This document shows, one piece after another, positions 33,103-41,350 of a DNA stretch of 64,000 nt. Within the stretch, counting starts at the first letter, position 1. Each line of letters begins with the position of its first letter. The stretch lies in the NCBI GenBank assembly GCA_027492205.1, contig JAOZFN010000009.1:97316-161315 (forward strand), written 5' to 3'. The notes beneath the pieces are model-generated. The model was not told the DNA's origin, did not search any database, and worked only from the letters and a program-made list of their open reading frames with translations. The position numbers and the translations under genes were made by a program. This DNA is from Thermoproteota archaeon (GTDB taxonomy: Archaea; Korarchaeota; Korarchaeia; Korarchaeales; Korarchaeaceae).

Positions 33103-35082
33103 CTACACCTCCCCGCCTGGCGAGGCCGGCGCGGCCTCCAAGAGGCCGGCCACCTGCCTCATCACCTGCTCGACCCCGTAGACCCTCCTGGTTATCGCGC
33201 CGGTCGGGCAGACGGGCTGGCAGATTCCGCAGCCGGCGCAAGCGGCCGGGACAACCTCCGCCCTGCCTTCCCTCTCAACGATGGCCCCGAACGGACACTC
33301 GTCGGCGCAGGCCATGCAGCCGACGCACAGCTCCGGGTCCACGTAGGCCCTCTCACCGGTGACCTCCACCCTCCCCCTCACCAGTACTGTAGCCGCAGCG
33401 CTGGCGGCCGCCTTCGCCTGAGCGACCGAATCTGGGATATCCTTGGGGCCTTGGGCTCCACCGCAGATGAAAATTCCCGGCCTAGAGGTCTCCACAGGCT
33501 TCAGCTTGGGGTGAAGCTCCTGGAGGAACCCGTGTAGATCCGCCCCCACGTTGAGCACCTCCCTAACCTTCAGGGTGCCCTCCGACGGGGACAATCCCGC
33601 GGCCAGCACCACGAGGTCCGCCCTGAGCTCCAGCTTCCTGCCGAGGGTCTTGTCGAACACCTCCACCACGAGTTCATCGCCGTCCCTCCAGACCTCCCCG
33701 GGCTTACCCTGGACGAAGACTACCCCCTCTCGTCTGACCCGCTCGTACATCTCCTCGAATCCTTTCTTCGCAGTCCTCATGTCGATGTAGCAGATGTAGA
33801 CCTTGGAGTCCGGATACTCGGACCTCAAGATCTCGGCCTGCTTCAGCGAGACCATGCAGCACACTCCCGAGCAGTAGGGGTTGTGGTTCACGTCCCTGCT
33901 TCCGGCGCACTGTATGAACACTACCCTCTTGGGCACCTTGCCGTCCGAGGGTCTCCTCAGGTGCCCCCCGGTGGGCCCCGTCACGTTGATCAGCCTCTCG
34001 AATCCGAGCTGGGTTATCACGTCCGGTATCCTCCCGAAGCCGTAGTTCTTGAGGTTGGATGCGTCGTACTCCCTGACGCCCGTTGCTACCACGATGGCGC
34101 CCACCCTGAGTTCGAACTCCCGCGGCTCCTCGCGGAGGTCTATGGCCTTCGTGGGGCAGGCCTCGGCGCACGCCCCGCAGGACCCCTCCCTGATGAAGAG
34201 ACACGCGTTCGGGTCTATCACGTAGGCCCTCGGCGTGGCCTGAGGATACGGGATGTAGGCGGCCTTCCTCTTGCCGAGGAAGGCGTCCCACTCGTTCGGG
34301 ACCTCGACAGGACACTTGGAGGCGCATACCCCGCACGCCACGCACTTCTCTGGATCCACGTACCTGGGGCTCTTTCTCACCCTCACCCGGAAGTCTCCGA
34401 TCGATCCGGATACCTCAACGACCTCCGAGGTGGTGTGGATGTCGATCAGTGGGTGGGCCTCGGCCTCGGCCATCATGGGGGTCAGGATGCACAGGGAGCA
34501 GTCGCCGGTCGGGAACACCCTGTCTAAGAGGGCCATGAGCCCACCCACCGTGGGCGAGCGCTCCACCAGGTGAACCCTGATTCCCTTCTCCGCCAGGTCC
34601 AGGGCCGCGGCGAGGCCAGCGACCCCGCCTCCGATGACCAGGGCCTCCCGAACGACCTCCGCCTCCCCGACCTCAATGGGCTCCGCGGCCAGGACCTTCT
34701 CCACTCCCCCCAAGACGTACCTGATGGCCTTCCGGGTCGCCTCCTCTGGGTCCTCGGTTGACCAGGAGACGAGCTCTCTTATGTTCACCTGCTCCATGTA
34801 GCCGGGGTTGAGGCCCGCCTCGGCCACGACCCTCCTGAAGAGGGGCTCGTGGAGCTTGGGGCTGCACGCCGCCACGACCACCCTGTCCACCTTACCCGCC
34901 TCCACATCCCTCTTGATGAGTTCCTGCCCCGCCCGGCTGCACATGAAGAAGTAGTCCCTGGAGACGGCTACTCTCGGGTGCCTTCCAGCCTCCTTGGCCA
35001 CCCTCCTCACGTCCACCTTGCCCGCGATGTTCTTGCCGCAGTGACAGACGTAGACTCCGACCCTAGGCTCCGACGACTCCAT
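33103..35082 (-). CDS. hdrA: Heterodisulfide reductase subunit A (HdrA), FAD iron-sulfur protein
   Basis: About 659 residues. It has an N-terminal VGVYVCHCGKNIAGKVD domain, the FAD site VIGGGVAGLAAALDLAEKG, DCSLCILTPMMAEAEAHP, an inserted ferredoxin domain (CVACGVCASKCP and CGACAEACP) and a C-terminal pair, CVGCMACADECP and CAGCGICQPVCP. HdrA is the flavin subunit where electron bifurcation takes place in Hdr complexes. The ATG at 35082 follows GGGTGATCAA; an upstream in-frame start has no ribosome site. It sits between CooC and the MvhD-like gene. Confidence 0.94.
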   Translation of the reverse strand: MESSEPRVGVYVCHCGKNIAGKVDVRRVAKEAGRHPRVAVSRDYFFMCSRAGQELIKRDVEAGKVDRVVVAACSPKLHEPLFRRVVAEAGLNPGYMEQVNIRELVSWSTEDPEEATRKAIRYVLGGVEKVLAAEPIEVGEAEVVREALVIGGGVAGLAAALDLAEKGIRVHLVERSPTVGGLMALLDRVFPTGDCSLCILTPMMAEAEAHPLIDIHTTSEVVEVSGSIGDFRVRVRKSPRYVDPEKCVACGVCASKCPVEVPNEWDAFLGKRKAAYIPYPQATPRAYVIDPNACLFIREGSCGACAEACPTKAIDLREEPREFELRVGAIVVATGVREYDASNLKNYGFGRIPDVITQLGFERLINVTGPTGGHLRRPSDGKVPKRVVFIQCAGSRDVNHNPYCSGVCCMVSLKQAEILRSEYPDSKVYICYIDMRTAKKGFEEMYERVRREGVVFVQGKPGEVWRDGDELVVEVFDKTLGRKLELRADLVVLAAGLSPSEGTLKVREVLNVGADLHGFLQELHPKLKPVETSRPGIFICGGAQGPKDIPDSVAQAKAAASAAATVLVRGRVEVTGERAYVDPELCVGCMACADECPFGAIVEREGRAEVVPAACAGCGICQPVCPTGAITRRVYGVEQVMRQVAGLLEAAPASPGGEV

Positions 35083-35086
35083 TTGA

Positions 35087-35890
35087 TCACCCGAAGATCT
35101 CAGAGAACGCACTACTCAACGCTAAGATGGCAGGAGAGCTGTTGGGGATCGCCTTCACCCCTCTCCCCTCGATACTAGCCCTCAGCACCTCCGGGTCGCT
35201 CGGAACGAAGAACACCCTCGCGTCGGCGGAGAACCTCACCTCTATCTCTCCTTTGAGTGCCTCTCCTCCTTCTGGCACCTTGTTGACGATCAGCGAGAAC
35301 TCGCGGATCCCCAGCTGTCTCCCCATCTTGATGAGGCGCTTCGATATGTCTAGGGAGGCCACGGTGGGCTCTGAGACGCAGATCATGTGGTCGAAGTTCT
35401 CCGCGAGGCCCCTGCCGAAGACCTCGGCTCCCGCCTCCGAATCAACCACCACGGCGGATCTCTCGTCTGCTGACGACACGAGGTGCTTCAGTAGTCTCTT
35501 GGCCAGCGCGATGGCCGGGCAAAGGCACCCCTGCTTTGCTGCGTCTATGCTGCCCACGACCAGCAGGCTCAGCCCGTCCTCGATCCTCACCCCGTACCTC
35601 TCGGAGAGGTCGTCCACCCTCGGGTTGACGCGAAACAGCACCCCCCAGGCCTGGCCGGGTCTCGCCCCGGTTCTCTGCTCTACCAGCTCCTCGTTCCTCA
35701 CGAGCGGGACGATGCCGCGGCTGACATCGGCGGGCAGCCCCAGAGCCATGCCGAGGTTGGGGACCGAGTCCGCGTCAACGGCTAGGACCCTCATGCCGCG
35801 GTCACGCAAAAAGTGGGAGAGGAGGGCGGCCACAGTCGTCTTGCCCACCCCTCCCTTCCCGGCCACGAGAACCCTGAGGGGCAATCCCAT
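35087..35890 (-). CDS. cooC: CooC-type nickel-insertion ATPase
   Basis: A 267-residue MinD/ParA-type ATPase. It starts MGLPLRVLVAGKGGVGKTTV with the deviant Walker A, and has VLAVDADSVPNLGMALG and VVVDSEAGAEVFGRG, a switch pattern shared with CooC. A cysteine-bearing segment (QGCLCPAIALAKRLL) probably forms the metal-binding site between monomers. It overlaps the cooS stop (ATGA), so the true start is 35890. It drives nickel loading of CooS. Confidence 0.93.
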   Translation of the reverse strand: MGLPLRVLVAGKGGVGKTTVAALLSHFLRDRGMRVLAVDADSVPNLGMALGLPADVSRGIVPLVRNEELVEQRTGARPGQAWGVLFRVNPRVDDLSERYGVRIEDGLSLLVVGSIDAAKQGCLCPAIALAKRLLKHLVSSADERSAVVVDSEAGAEVFGRGLAENFDHMICVSEPTVASLDISKRLIKMGRQLGIREFSLIVNKVPEGGEALKGEIEVRFSADARVFFVPSDPEVLRASIEGRGVKAIPNSSPAILALSSAFSEIFG

Positions 35891-37845
35891 CACTCCGGCC
35901 AGCCAAGGGCCCTTCTCTTCTCCGCTATGTGGGCCATGATCACCTCGGCAGCCTTCGCCGGGTCGGGCTCCACGAAGAACTTCCCGCCGACGAGGTCCTC
36001 CGCCTTGTCGGTGAGTATCTCGACAACCTTCTTGCTGCCAAGGACCGGAGGGACGGTTCCCAAGTGGACCAGTAGGCCGGATGCGACGAAGTAGGACCCT
36101 ATAGAGACTGCCTTCTCGCTCATCCACTCCGGGGCGGAGCCGGCCGCGGGCAGGTCGGATATGTCGACCCCCAGGTGGTCGGCCAGCGCCGCGAGTGCGA
36201 TCAGCATCCTGGAGCAGTCGACGCAGCTCCCCATGTGGAGCGCGGGCGGGATCCCGAGCGCTTTGCATATCTCCCTGAGCCCCGGCCCAGCGAGATCAGC
36301 TGCCTCAGGAAGGAGGAGGCCGTGCTTGCCCATGGCTATGCCCCAGCAGCCCGTGCCCACTATCAGAACGTCTCTCTTGATCAGCTCCTTGGTGAGGGTG
36401 ACGTGGCTGTGATCGTGCTTCACCTTGGGGTTGACGCACCCCACGATGCCCACGATCCCCTTGATCTTGCCTGCCTTAAGGGCGTCGGCCAAGGGCTCCA
36501 GAGAGCCGCCTAACGCCTCAAGGATCGCCTCAACGCTGAATCCAGCCACCAGCTCGGACTTCTCCTTGGGTATCAACACCCTCTCCGGGTTCCTGTTCTT
36601 GAAGTTCTCCACGGCGATCCGGACTATCTTCTTCGCCGTCTCGGTCGCGTTGGCCTTGTCGAACTCTACGTGAATGGCGCCCGGTATGTGGGCCTTCGGC
36701 TCCGTTGTGATAACCTTTGTGTGGTAACAGGACGCCACGTCGACGATCGCGGGCATGATGCACTGGTAGTCGACTATGACCGCCTCTAGGGCTCCGGTAG
36801 CTATGGCCAGCTCCTGCTGTAGGAGGTTCCCTGCTACGGGTACCCCCAGTCTGACGAGTATCTCGTTCCCTGTGCAGCACATCCCGACGACGTTGATTCC
36901 CCCCTCAGCACCGAGCTCCCTGGCCATCTGAACCAGCTCCGGATCTCCGGCTACCTCTGCGATCTTCATGGAGAGAACCGGGTTGTGACCGTGCACCAGT
37001 ATGTTGACGGCATCCTCTCTGAGAACCCCCAGGTTGGCCACTGACCTGATCGGCTTCGGGGTGCCGAACATCACGTCGCTCAGTAGGGTCGCCATCATGG
37101 AGCCGCTCCAGCCGTCGGCCAAGGCGCACCTCAGCCCCTGAGCGATGAGGGTGAGCGGGTCCGCGTCGACGCCCATGTGAGTCCTGTGCATTATCTCGGT
37201 GACTTCCCTGTCAATCGCCCTCGGCATTATCCCGACCTTCCTCCAGATGTCCTTCCTCTTCTTCGGAGCGTAGGCCTCGACCAGTTTGAGGGGCTCCTCT
37301 CCGGGCTTGCCGAACTCCCACTCCATTACCTCGGCCACTTCCTTCGCAATGTCGTTCAGCTCCCTGCCCTCGACCTCCAGCCCAAGGGCCTGAGCGACTC
37401 CCCTCAGCTTGTCGGGGTCCTTGATGCCGTAGTCCTTAGCCCAGCCCTCGGGTATGCCCTTGAAGACCTCGACTATGTCTCTGGCGTGGTCGCTGTGGGC
37501 GGCCGCCCCGGCGGCGAGCATCCTCATCAGGTTCCTGGCTACTATCGTGTCCGCGGTGGCCCCGCAGACGCCCTTCTGTGGTCCGTATCCGAACGGATCG
37601 ATCCTGCAGGGACCCATATTGCAGTTCCTGCAGCAGACCCCCAGGAGCCCGAATCCGCACTGCGGCTGCTGGGCCAGGTACCTGTGCCAAGCCGTCTCGG
37701 CCCCGTCCATCTCGGCCTTCTCCAGGAGCTGGGGCACGGTGGGATCGATGGATACGGACTCGTAGAACTCCCTCCTGGCGGCCCTCATGAGTCTCTCGTA
37801 GACCCTCTCCGAACCGGGCTTCTCTTTCTCCACCGAGGCCGTCAT
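35890..37845 (-). CDS. cooS: Anaerobic carbon monoxide dehydrogenase, catalytic subunit
   Basis: A 651-residue Ni-Fe CODH of the monofunctional CooS type. The N-terminal cysteines CGFGLLGVCCRNCNMGPC supply clusters D and B. Later segments GHNPVLSMKIAEVAGDPELV, VGMCCTGNEIL, VASCYHTKVIT, VGCVNPKV, VGTGCWGIAMGKHG and LHMGSCVDCSR carry cluster C ligands. It oxidises CO to CO2 or runs in reverse. No acetyl-CoA synthase gene is seen. It is preceded by a CooF-like ferredoxin and followed by CooC, the Hdr genes and CooT. Confidence 0.96.
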   Translation of the reverse strand: MTASVEKEKPGSERVYERLMRAARREFYESVSIDPTVPQLLEKAEMDGAETAWHRYLAQQPQCGFGLLGVCCRNCNMGPCRIDPFGYGPQKGVCGATADTIVARNLMRMLAAGAAAHSDHARDIVEVFKGIPEGWAKDYGIKDPDKLRGVAQALGLEVEGRELNDIAKEVAEVMEWEFGKPGEEPLKLVEAYAPKKRKDIWRKVGIMPRAIDREVTEIMHRTHMGVDADPLTLIAQGLRCALADGWSGSMMATLLSDVMFGTPKPIRSVANLGVLREDAVNILVHGHNPVLSMKIAEVAGDPELVQMARELGAEGGINVVGMCCTGNEILVRLGVPVAGNLLQQELAIATGALEAVIVDYQCIMPAIVDVASCYHTKVITTEPKAHIPGAIHVEFDKANATETAKKIVRIAVENFKNRNPERVLIPKEKSELVAGFSVEAILEALGGSLEPLADALKAGKIKGIVGIVGCVNPKVKHDHSHVTLTKELIKRDVLIVGTGCWGIAMGKHGLLLPEAADLAGPGLREICKALGIPPALHMGSCVDCSRMLIALAALADHLGVDISDLPAAGSAPEWMSEKAVSIGSYFVASGLLVHLGTVPPVLGSKKVVEILTDKAEDLVGGKFFVEPDPAKAAEVIMAHIAEKRRALGWPE

Positions 37846-38465
37846 TCAGACCACCTCACGGTCCCATACATCTCCCTGAGAGATGCCAGGGGGGATCTGG
37901 GGGCCCTCTCCGTTGGCCTGGCGTACACCACCGCGGCCTCGGCCAGACCCAGCACCATCTCAGCGGCCCTCCTGACCTTCTCCCTGTCCAGGATCTCTTC
38001 GGCCCTGCCATACCTCAGGGCGCCCGTCGGGCAGGCCTCGACGCACGCTGGCGGGAGTCCAACCCGGAACCTGTCAACGCAGTGGTCGCACTTCACAACC
38101 TTCCTCCTGAAGTCGTAGGTCGGGTGGCCAAAGGGGCAGGCGAGGAGGCAGGTCCTGCACCCTATGCACCTATCGAGGTCCGATACCACGAACCCCTCCT
38201 CGGTCCTGTGCATGGCCCCCGTGGGGCAGGCCTCGACGCAGGGGGCCGGGTCACAGTGCATGCACCTCATCGGCACGTAGACGCCGGCTGCCGGGACCAC
38301 CTTCGTCCTCGGCCTGGGCGTGGGATCCTCGAAGACGGCCTGAAACAGCTCCTTTGAGGAGGAGTGCTCGACCGCGCAGGCTATCTCGCAGCTCCTGCAC
38401 CCCACGCATCTCTCGGGGTCGACGTAGATGAGGTATTCCAGGTAGCTCGGAGGGACGGTTGCCAT
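37842..38465 (-). CDS. cooF: CooF-like polyferredoxin
   Basis: A 207-residue ferredoxin with four [4Fe-4S] motifs (CVGCRSCEIACAVEH, CMHCDPAPCVEACP, CIGCRTCLLACPFGH, CDHCVDRFRVGLPPACVEACP read in parts), as in CooF. It would take electrons from CooS. The coding frame overlaps cooS by four bases, and it is the first gene of the operon, just downstream of an inverted repeat and a TATA-like box. Confidence 0.9.
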   Translation of the reverse strand: MATVPPSYLEYLIYVDPERCVGCRSCEIACAVEHSSSKELFQAVFEDPTPRPRTKVVPAAGVYVPMRCMHCDPAPCVEACPTGAMHRTEEGFVVSDLDRCIGCRTCLLACPFGHPTYDFRRKVVKCDHCVDRFRVGLPPACVEACPTGALRYGRAEEILDREKVRRAAEMVLGLAEAAVVYARPTERAPRSPLASLREMYGTVRWSE

Positions 38466-38476
38466 TCATCCCCCCG

Positions 38477-38510
38477 GGAGAATTCTGAACCCGCTCAAGA
38501 AAAATTCTCC
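38477..38510. promoter_or_regulatory. Inverted repeat GGAGAATT-N18-AATTCTCC before the CODH operon
   Basis: A perfect eight-base inverted repeat with an 18-base spacer starts 12 bases upstream of the cooF-like ATG. A TATA-like AAATTTTTTA lies at about 38519-38528, so the repeat would cover the predicted transcript start near 38497, which suits a repressor site. Confidence 0.5.
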
Positions 38511-38517
38511 GATTTAG

Positions 38518-38530
38518 GTAAAAAATTTAA
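38518..38530 (-). promoter_or_regulatory. Probable TATA box of the CODH operon, also T-run after the upstream gene
   Basis: Minus strand GTTAAATTTTTTACC immediately follows the stop of the radical-SAM/HTH gene. It can serve as T6 terminator of that gene and as TATA element for cooF; the sequence cannot separate the two. Confidence 0.45.
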
Positions 38531-39687
38531 CTAAGCCCCTTCGTTTAACGTGAGGTTAAAACGGACGATCCCCAGGCCGGCCTTGTAGCCCCGGTAGGAC
38601 CGCACCAGCTCGAGGGCCTCCGGCGTGAGGACCACGCCTCCCCGTCCGGCGCCGCCCTTCCACGACTCGAAGAGCTTGAACCCCAGGGCGGACTCCATTC
38701 TCTTGAGCCTCCTGTACACCGCCGGGGGGGACAGCCCGAGGCTCCTCGCGACGGCGCTGAGGCTCCCCGTCGACTCCAGCATAGAGAGCAGGTCCAGATC
38801 GTCTTCATCCAGGATTTGACCGTCCTTCGTGACCAGCCTGAGGGAAGGGATGAACGAGTAGGCCGCGGAGCGCTCTATCAGCTCGCACCCCGAGCCGAGT
38901 ATGCTCCGGAGTTCCTCCGGCCCGTAGGCCGGGTTGAGCTGGCCCAGCATGGGGCACTTGCCAACCAGGCCGGACGGGTCCATGTAGATAATCCTGCATT
39001 CCCTGCGACATCTAGGGCCCGAGAGGAGGTATACCGGAAAGTCCCGGTGGAACGTCACTCTCATCTCGTAGATCCCCATGAACTCTCCGAAGGGGTCTGA
39101 GACGTCGTACCCCCTGCCTTGCATAGCCTTTACCACGTCCGCTGGACACCTGGTGACCGGGCAGAAGACCGGGGGAGAGACCCACACCTGGAGACCCCAC
39201 GACCTGCCGATGTTCACCATCTCTGTGATCTCTTCGTCGTTCAACCCGGGGACGTAGATGGACATCAACCTCATGGATTTCTCAGCCACGAGGAGCCTCC
39301 TGACGAACCTCTTGGCGCGCTTAAGCTCGGAGGTCGAGTAGCAGAACAGGAATATCTCGCCTGCTTTCATGAGACGTTCTGGAGATCTCTCACGGGAGCC
39401 AGCCGCCGCGGGGACGAACACGTGAGATTCCAGGCCCCTGTCGGTCGCCGCCGCGATCAGCTCCTCCACCCTAGGGTGAGCCAGCGGTTAGGACACGTGA
39501 AGTACACGTCGGGCCTCAGGCCAGAGCCTATCAGCGAGTCCAAGAAGACCTCAACCCTGTGGGGGTCAAGAAAGCCACGGGGAGGGACCCTCTCCTCGGC
39601 GCGCGGGCAGTAGGAGCACGCGGAGTCGCAGCCGTCGATGGACCTCACGACTGCTATCGCCTCGGCGCGGCCCGCAGGTGGACTCAA
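38531..39687 (-). CDS. Radical SAM protein fused to a ModE-type helix-turn-helix, interrupted by a one-base frameshift
   Basis: Two frames make one protein of about 386 residues. The first (39687 down to about 39487) has the radical-SAM cluster motif CDSACSYC (C20, C24, C27). The second (from about 39487 to 38531) continues LAHPRVEELIAAA and the rest of the barrel, a cysteine-bearing GPRCRREC segment, then a C-terminal winged helix: LSAVARSLGLSPPAVYRRL, followed by GGAGRGGVVLTPEAL, which matches the N-terminal DNA-binding domain of ModE. Adding one C in the CC at about 39484-39488 restores one frame. The TTG start at 39687 overlaps the upstream V4R stop. It probably regulates the adjacent CODH operon or tungsten genes. 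Confidence 0.75.
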
Positions 39688-40235
39688 CTGCGGGTTCCTC
39701 CCTCGAGGACCTCCGCTTCAAATGCGCACGCGTCCGCCCCAGCGGCCTGGCACTCCCTCTCAATCATCGGGCCTATTCGAATGCCGGTCGTGTCCTCCAC
39801 CAGGGCGGCGAGGAGGCCGGCCGTGAAGTGACACACGGGCGAATCCGACCTCCTCCCCCTGGCCTCGAACGAGTCCCTTACCCTGACAACCACCTTCTCC
39901 TCTCCTAACGTGATCGACAGGATGTCGCCGAACCCCAGGGACCTGTAAACCCTCCTGGCCACGTCCAGCATCTCGCTGAGAGACAGCTTCTCCTTGGTTG
40001 AGACTATGCCCTTGGAGTCGTGGACCTTCATCATCCTGTAGGCGGAGTAGTACAGGACCGGCCTCAGACCCTTCTCGCCCACGAAGACGGTCAGCCCGGC
40101 CATGAAGTCCGCCCACCATCGGGTAGACATCAGGAACATGTCCTTGAGCACGACCCTGCCGAAGTGGGGGATGTCCACCTCGGCCCGGAGCACCCCCCTC
40201 CTGTGGGGGTCCTCCTCGATTGCCCTAAGGCTCAT
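39684..40235 (-). CDS. V4R-domain protein
   Basis: About 183 residues. The C-terminal half has the V4R (4-vinyl reductase) pattern: VCHFTAGLLAALVEDTTG followed by ECQAAGADACAFE. V4R domains bind small hydrophobic or porphyrin-like ligands and are common in archaeal regulators. The ATG at 40235 is preferred: GGTG lies nearby and a TATA-like GTTATTTTGG at 40263-40272 would start the message only a few bases upstream. It overlaps the radical-SAM/HTH gene and may act with it as a sensor pair. Confidence 0.75.
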   Translation of the reverse strand: MSLRAIEEDPHRRGVLRAEVDIPHFGRVVLKDMFLMSTRWWADFMAGLTVFVGEKGLRPVLYYSAYRMMKVHDSKGIVSTKEKLSLSEMLDVARRVYRSLGFGDILSITLGEEKVVVRVRDSFEARGRRSDSPVCHFTAGLLAALVEDTTGIRIGPMIERECQAAGADACAFEAEVLEGGTRS

Positions 40236-40383
40236 CTCCGCACCTAGAGAACATTTCCGGGACCAAAATAACGATTTATCCGGCGGTAAAAACGGCGCGA
40301 GGTCCAGCAACTGACCGTGCTGGGCAGGTCGTGGACTTGACTGTCCGGGTGTATGGATGCGGAGATAGGGACAGGGTTATGAG

Positions 40384-40398
40384 GCGGGCTGCGCCCGC
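40384..40398 (+). promoter_or_regulatory. GCGGGC/GCCCGC hairpin in the DUF89 promoter
   Basis: A six-pair perfect stem with a TGC loop lies between a TATA-like GGGTTATGAGG (about 40374-40384) and the GTG start at 40405. The predicted transcript start is near 40403, so the gene is probably leaderless and the palindrome would be bound as DNA rather than act in RNA. Confidence 0.3.
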
Positions 40399-40404
40399 TG
40401 ACCT

Positions 40405-41292
40405 GTGAAGGTAAGTCCGCTGTGCGCGATATGCCTCTCGTCGAGTGTTGTCAGGCTGAGTTCCCTCACACACCTGGAGAGGGACGAGGCCTTCAGGCTT
40501 GCCCTGCAGCTCCTCAGAGAGTTCAGGGGGATGTGGTCTGACGACGCGATCCCCGCCGATCTCGGTACGGCGCTGGCCCTGAGGGCGTCGGAGCTCTCTG
40601 GGATAGAGGACATCAAGGGCCCGCTGAAGAGGGCGGCCATGGAGAGCGTAAGGGGCGGCATCAGGACGGTGGCCTTGAGGCACCTGTCCGGGATTCCGGA
40701 AGGCTACGAGCGGTTTCGGGAGGTCGCCCTCCTCTCGGCCGCAGCGAACGCCGTGGAGGTGGGGGTGCAGGACCACCCTATCGACCCATCTGAGGCGTTC
40801 AAGGCGGTCTTGAGGGCAGCGTCGAGGGGATTCGCGGTGGATCGCACGAGAGGGGCCTATTCCATCCTCAAGGGGGCCAGATCCGTGGTCCTGATGAGCG
40901 ACAACCTGGGGGAGTTCTTGGTAGACGCGCTGCTCATCGACCTTCTCGTCGGCATGGGAAAGGAGGTGACGGTGTTGGCCAAACCGGGCCCAATACTCGA
41001 CGACGTCACCGTGGAGGAGGCTCGACAAGTCGTGCCGAGCGGCGTGCGCGTGATTCCGGCAACCATCCGTCCCCGACTGGGGTTCCGCAGGGGTGAGGCC
41101 ACTCGCGAGGCTCTGAAGGCGATAGAGGAGTCCGATATGGTCATAGCGAAGGGCATGGGCCACTACGAGACCTTGACCGAGCCTGCCGAGGGGTTGGGGA
41201 GACCAACGCTCCTGCTCCTCACGGCCAAGTGTCGACCCGTGGCCAAGTCCTTGGGCGTGAGGCTCGGGTCTCCAGTGGCGCTGATGCTGTGA
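40405..41292 (+). CDS. DUF89/ARMT1-like damage-control phosphatase
   Basis: A 295-residue protein with the DUF89 layout: an N-terminal CAICLSSSV cysteine pair, EVGVQDHPIDPSEAFK in the middle, and the metal site VVLMSDNLGEFLVDALLI (the aspartate-asparagine pair of the family), then VTVLAKPGPILDDVT. It is a metal-dependent phosphatase fold thought to remove damaged sugar or cofactor phosphates. The GTG start at 40405 is consistent with a leaderless message. It is divergent from the V4R gene. Confidence 0.8.
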   Translation: MKVSPLCAICLSSSVVRLSSLTHLERDEAFRLALQLLREFRGMWSDDAIPADLGTALALRASELSGIEDIKGPLKRAAMESVRGGIRTVALRHLSGIPEGYERFREVALLSAAANAVEVGVQDHPIDPSEAFKAVLRAASRGFAVDRTRGAYSILKGARSVVLMSDNLGEFLVDALLIDLLVGMGKEVTVLAKPGPILDDVTVEEARQVVPSGVRVIPATIRPRLGFRRGEATREALKAIEESDMVIAKGMGHYETLTEPAEGLGRPTLLLLTAKCRPVAKSLGVRLGSPVALML

Positions 41293-41350
41293 TCTTTCCC
41301 GCGTCCCTTGAGCTCCCGCGGTGAAAAGGGGGGTGGCGGGGTGAGGTGGA

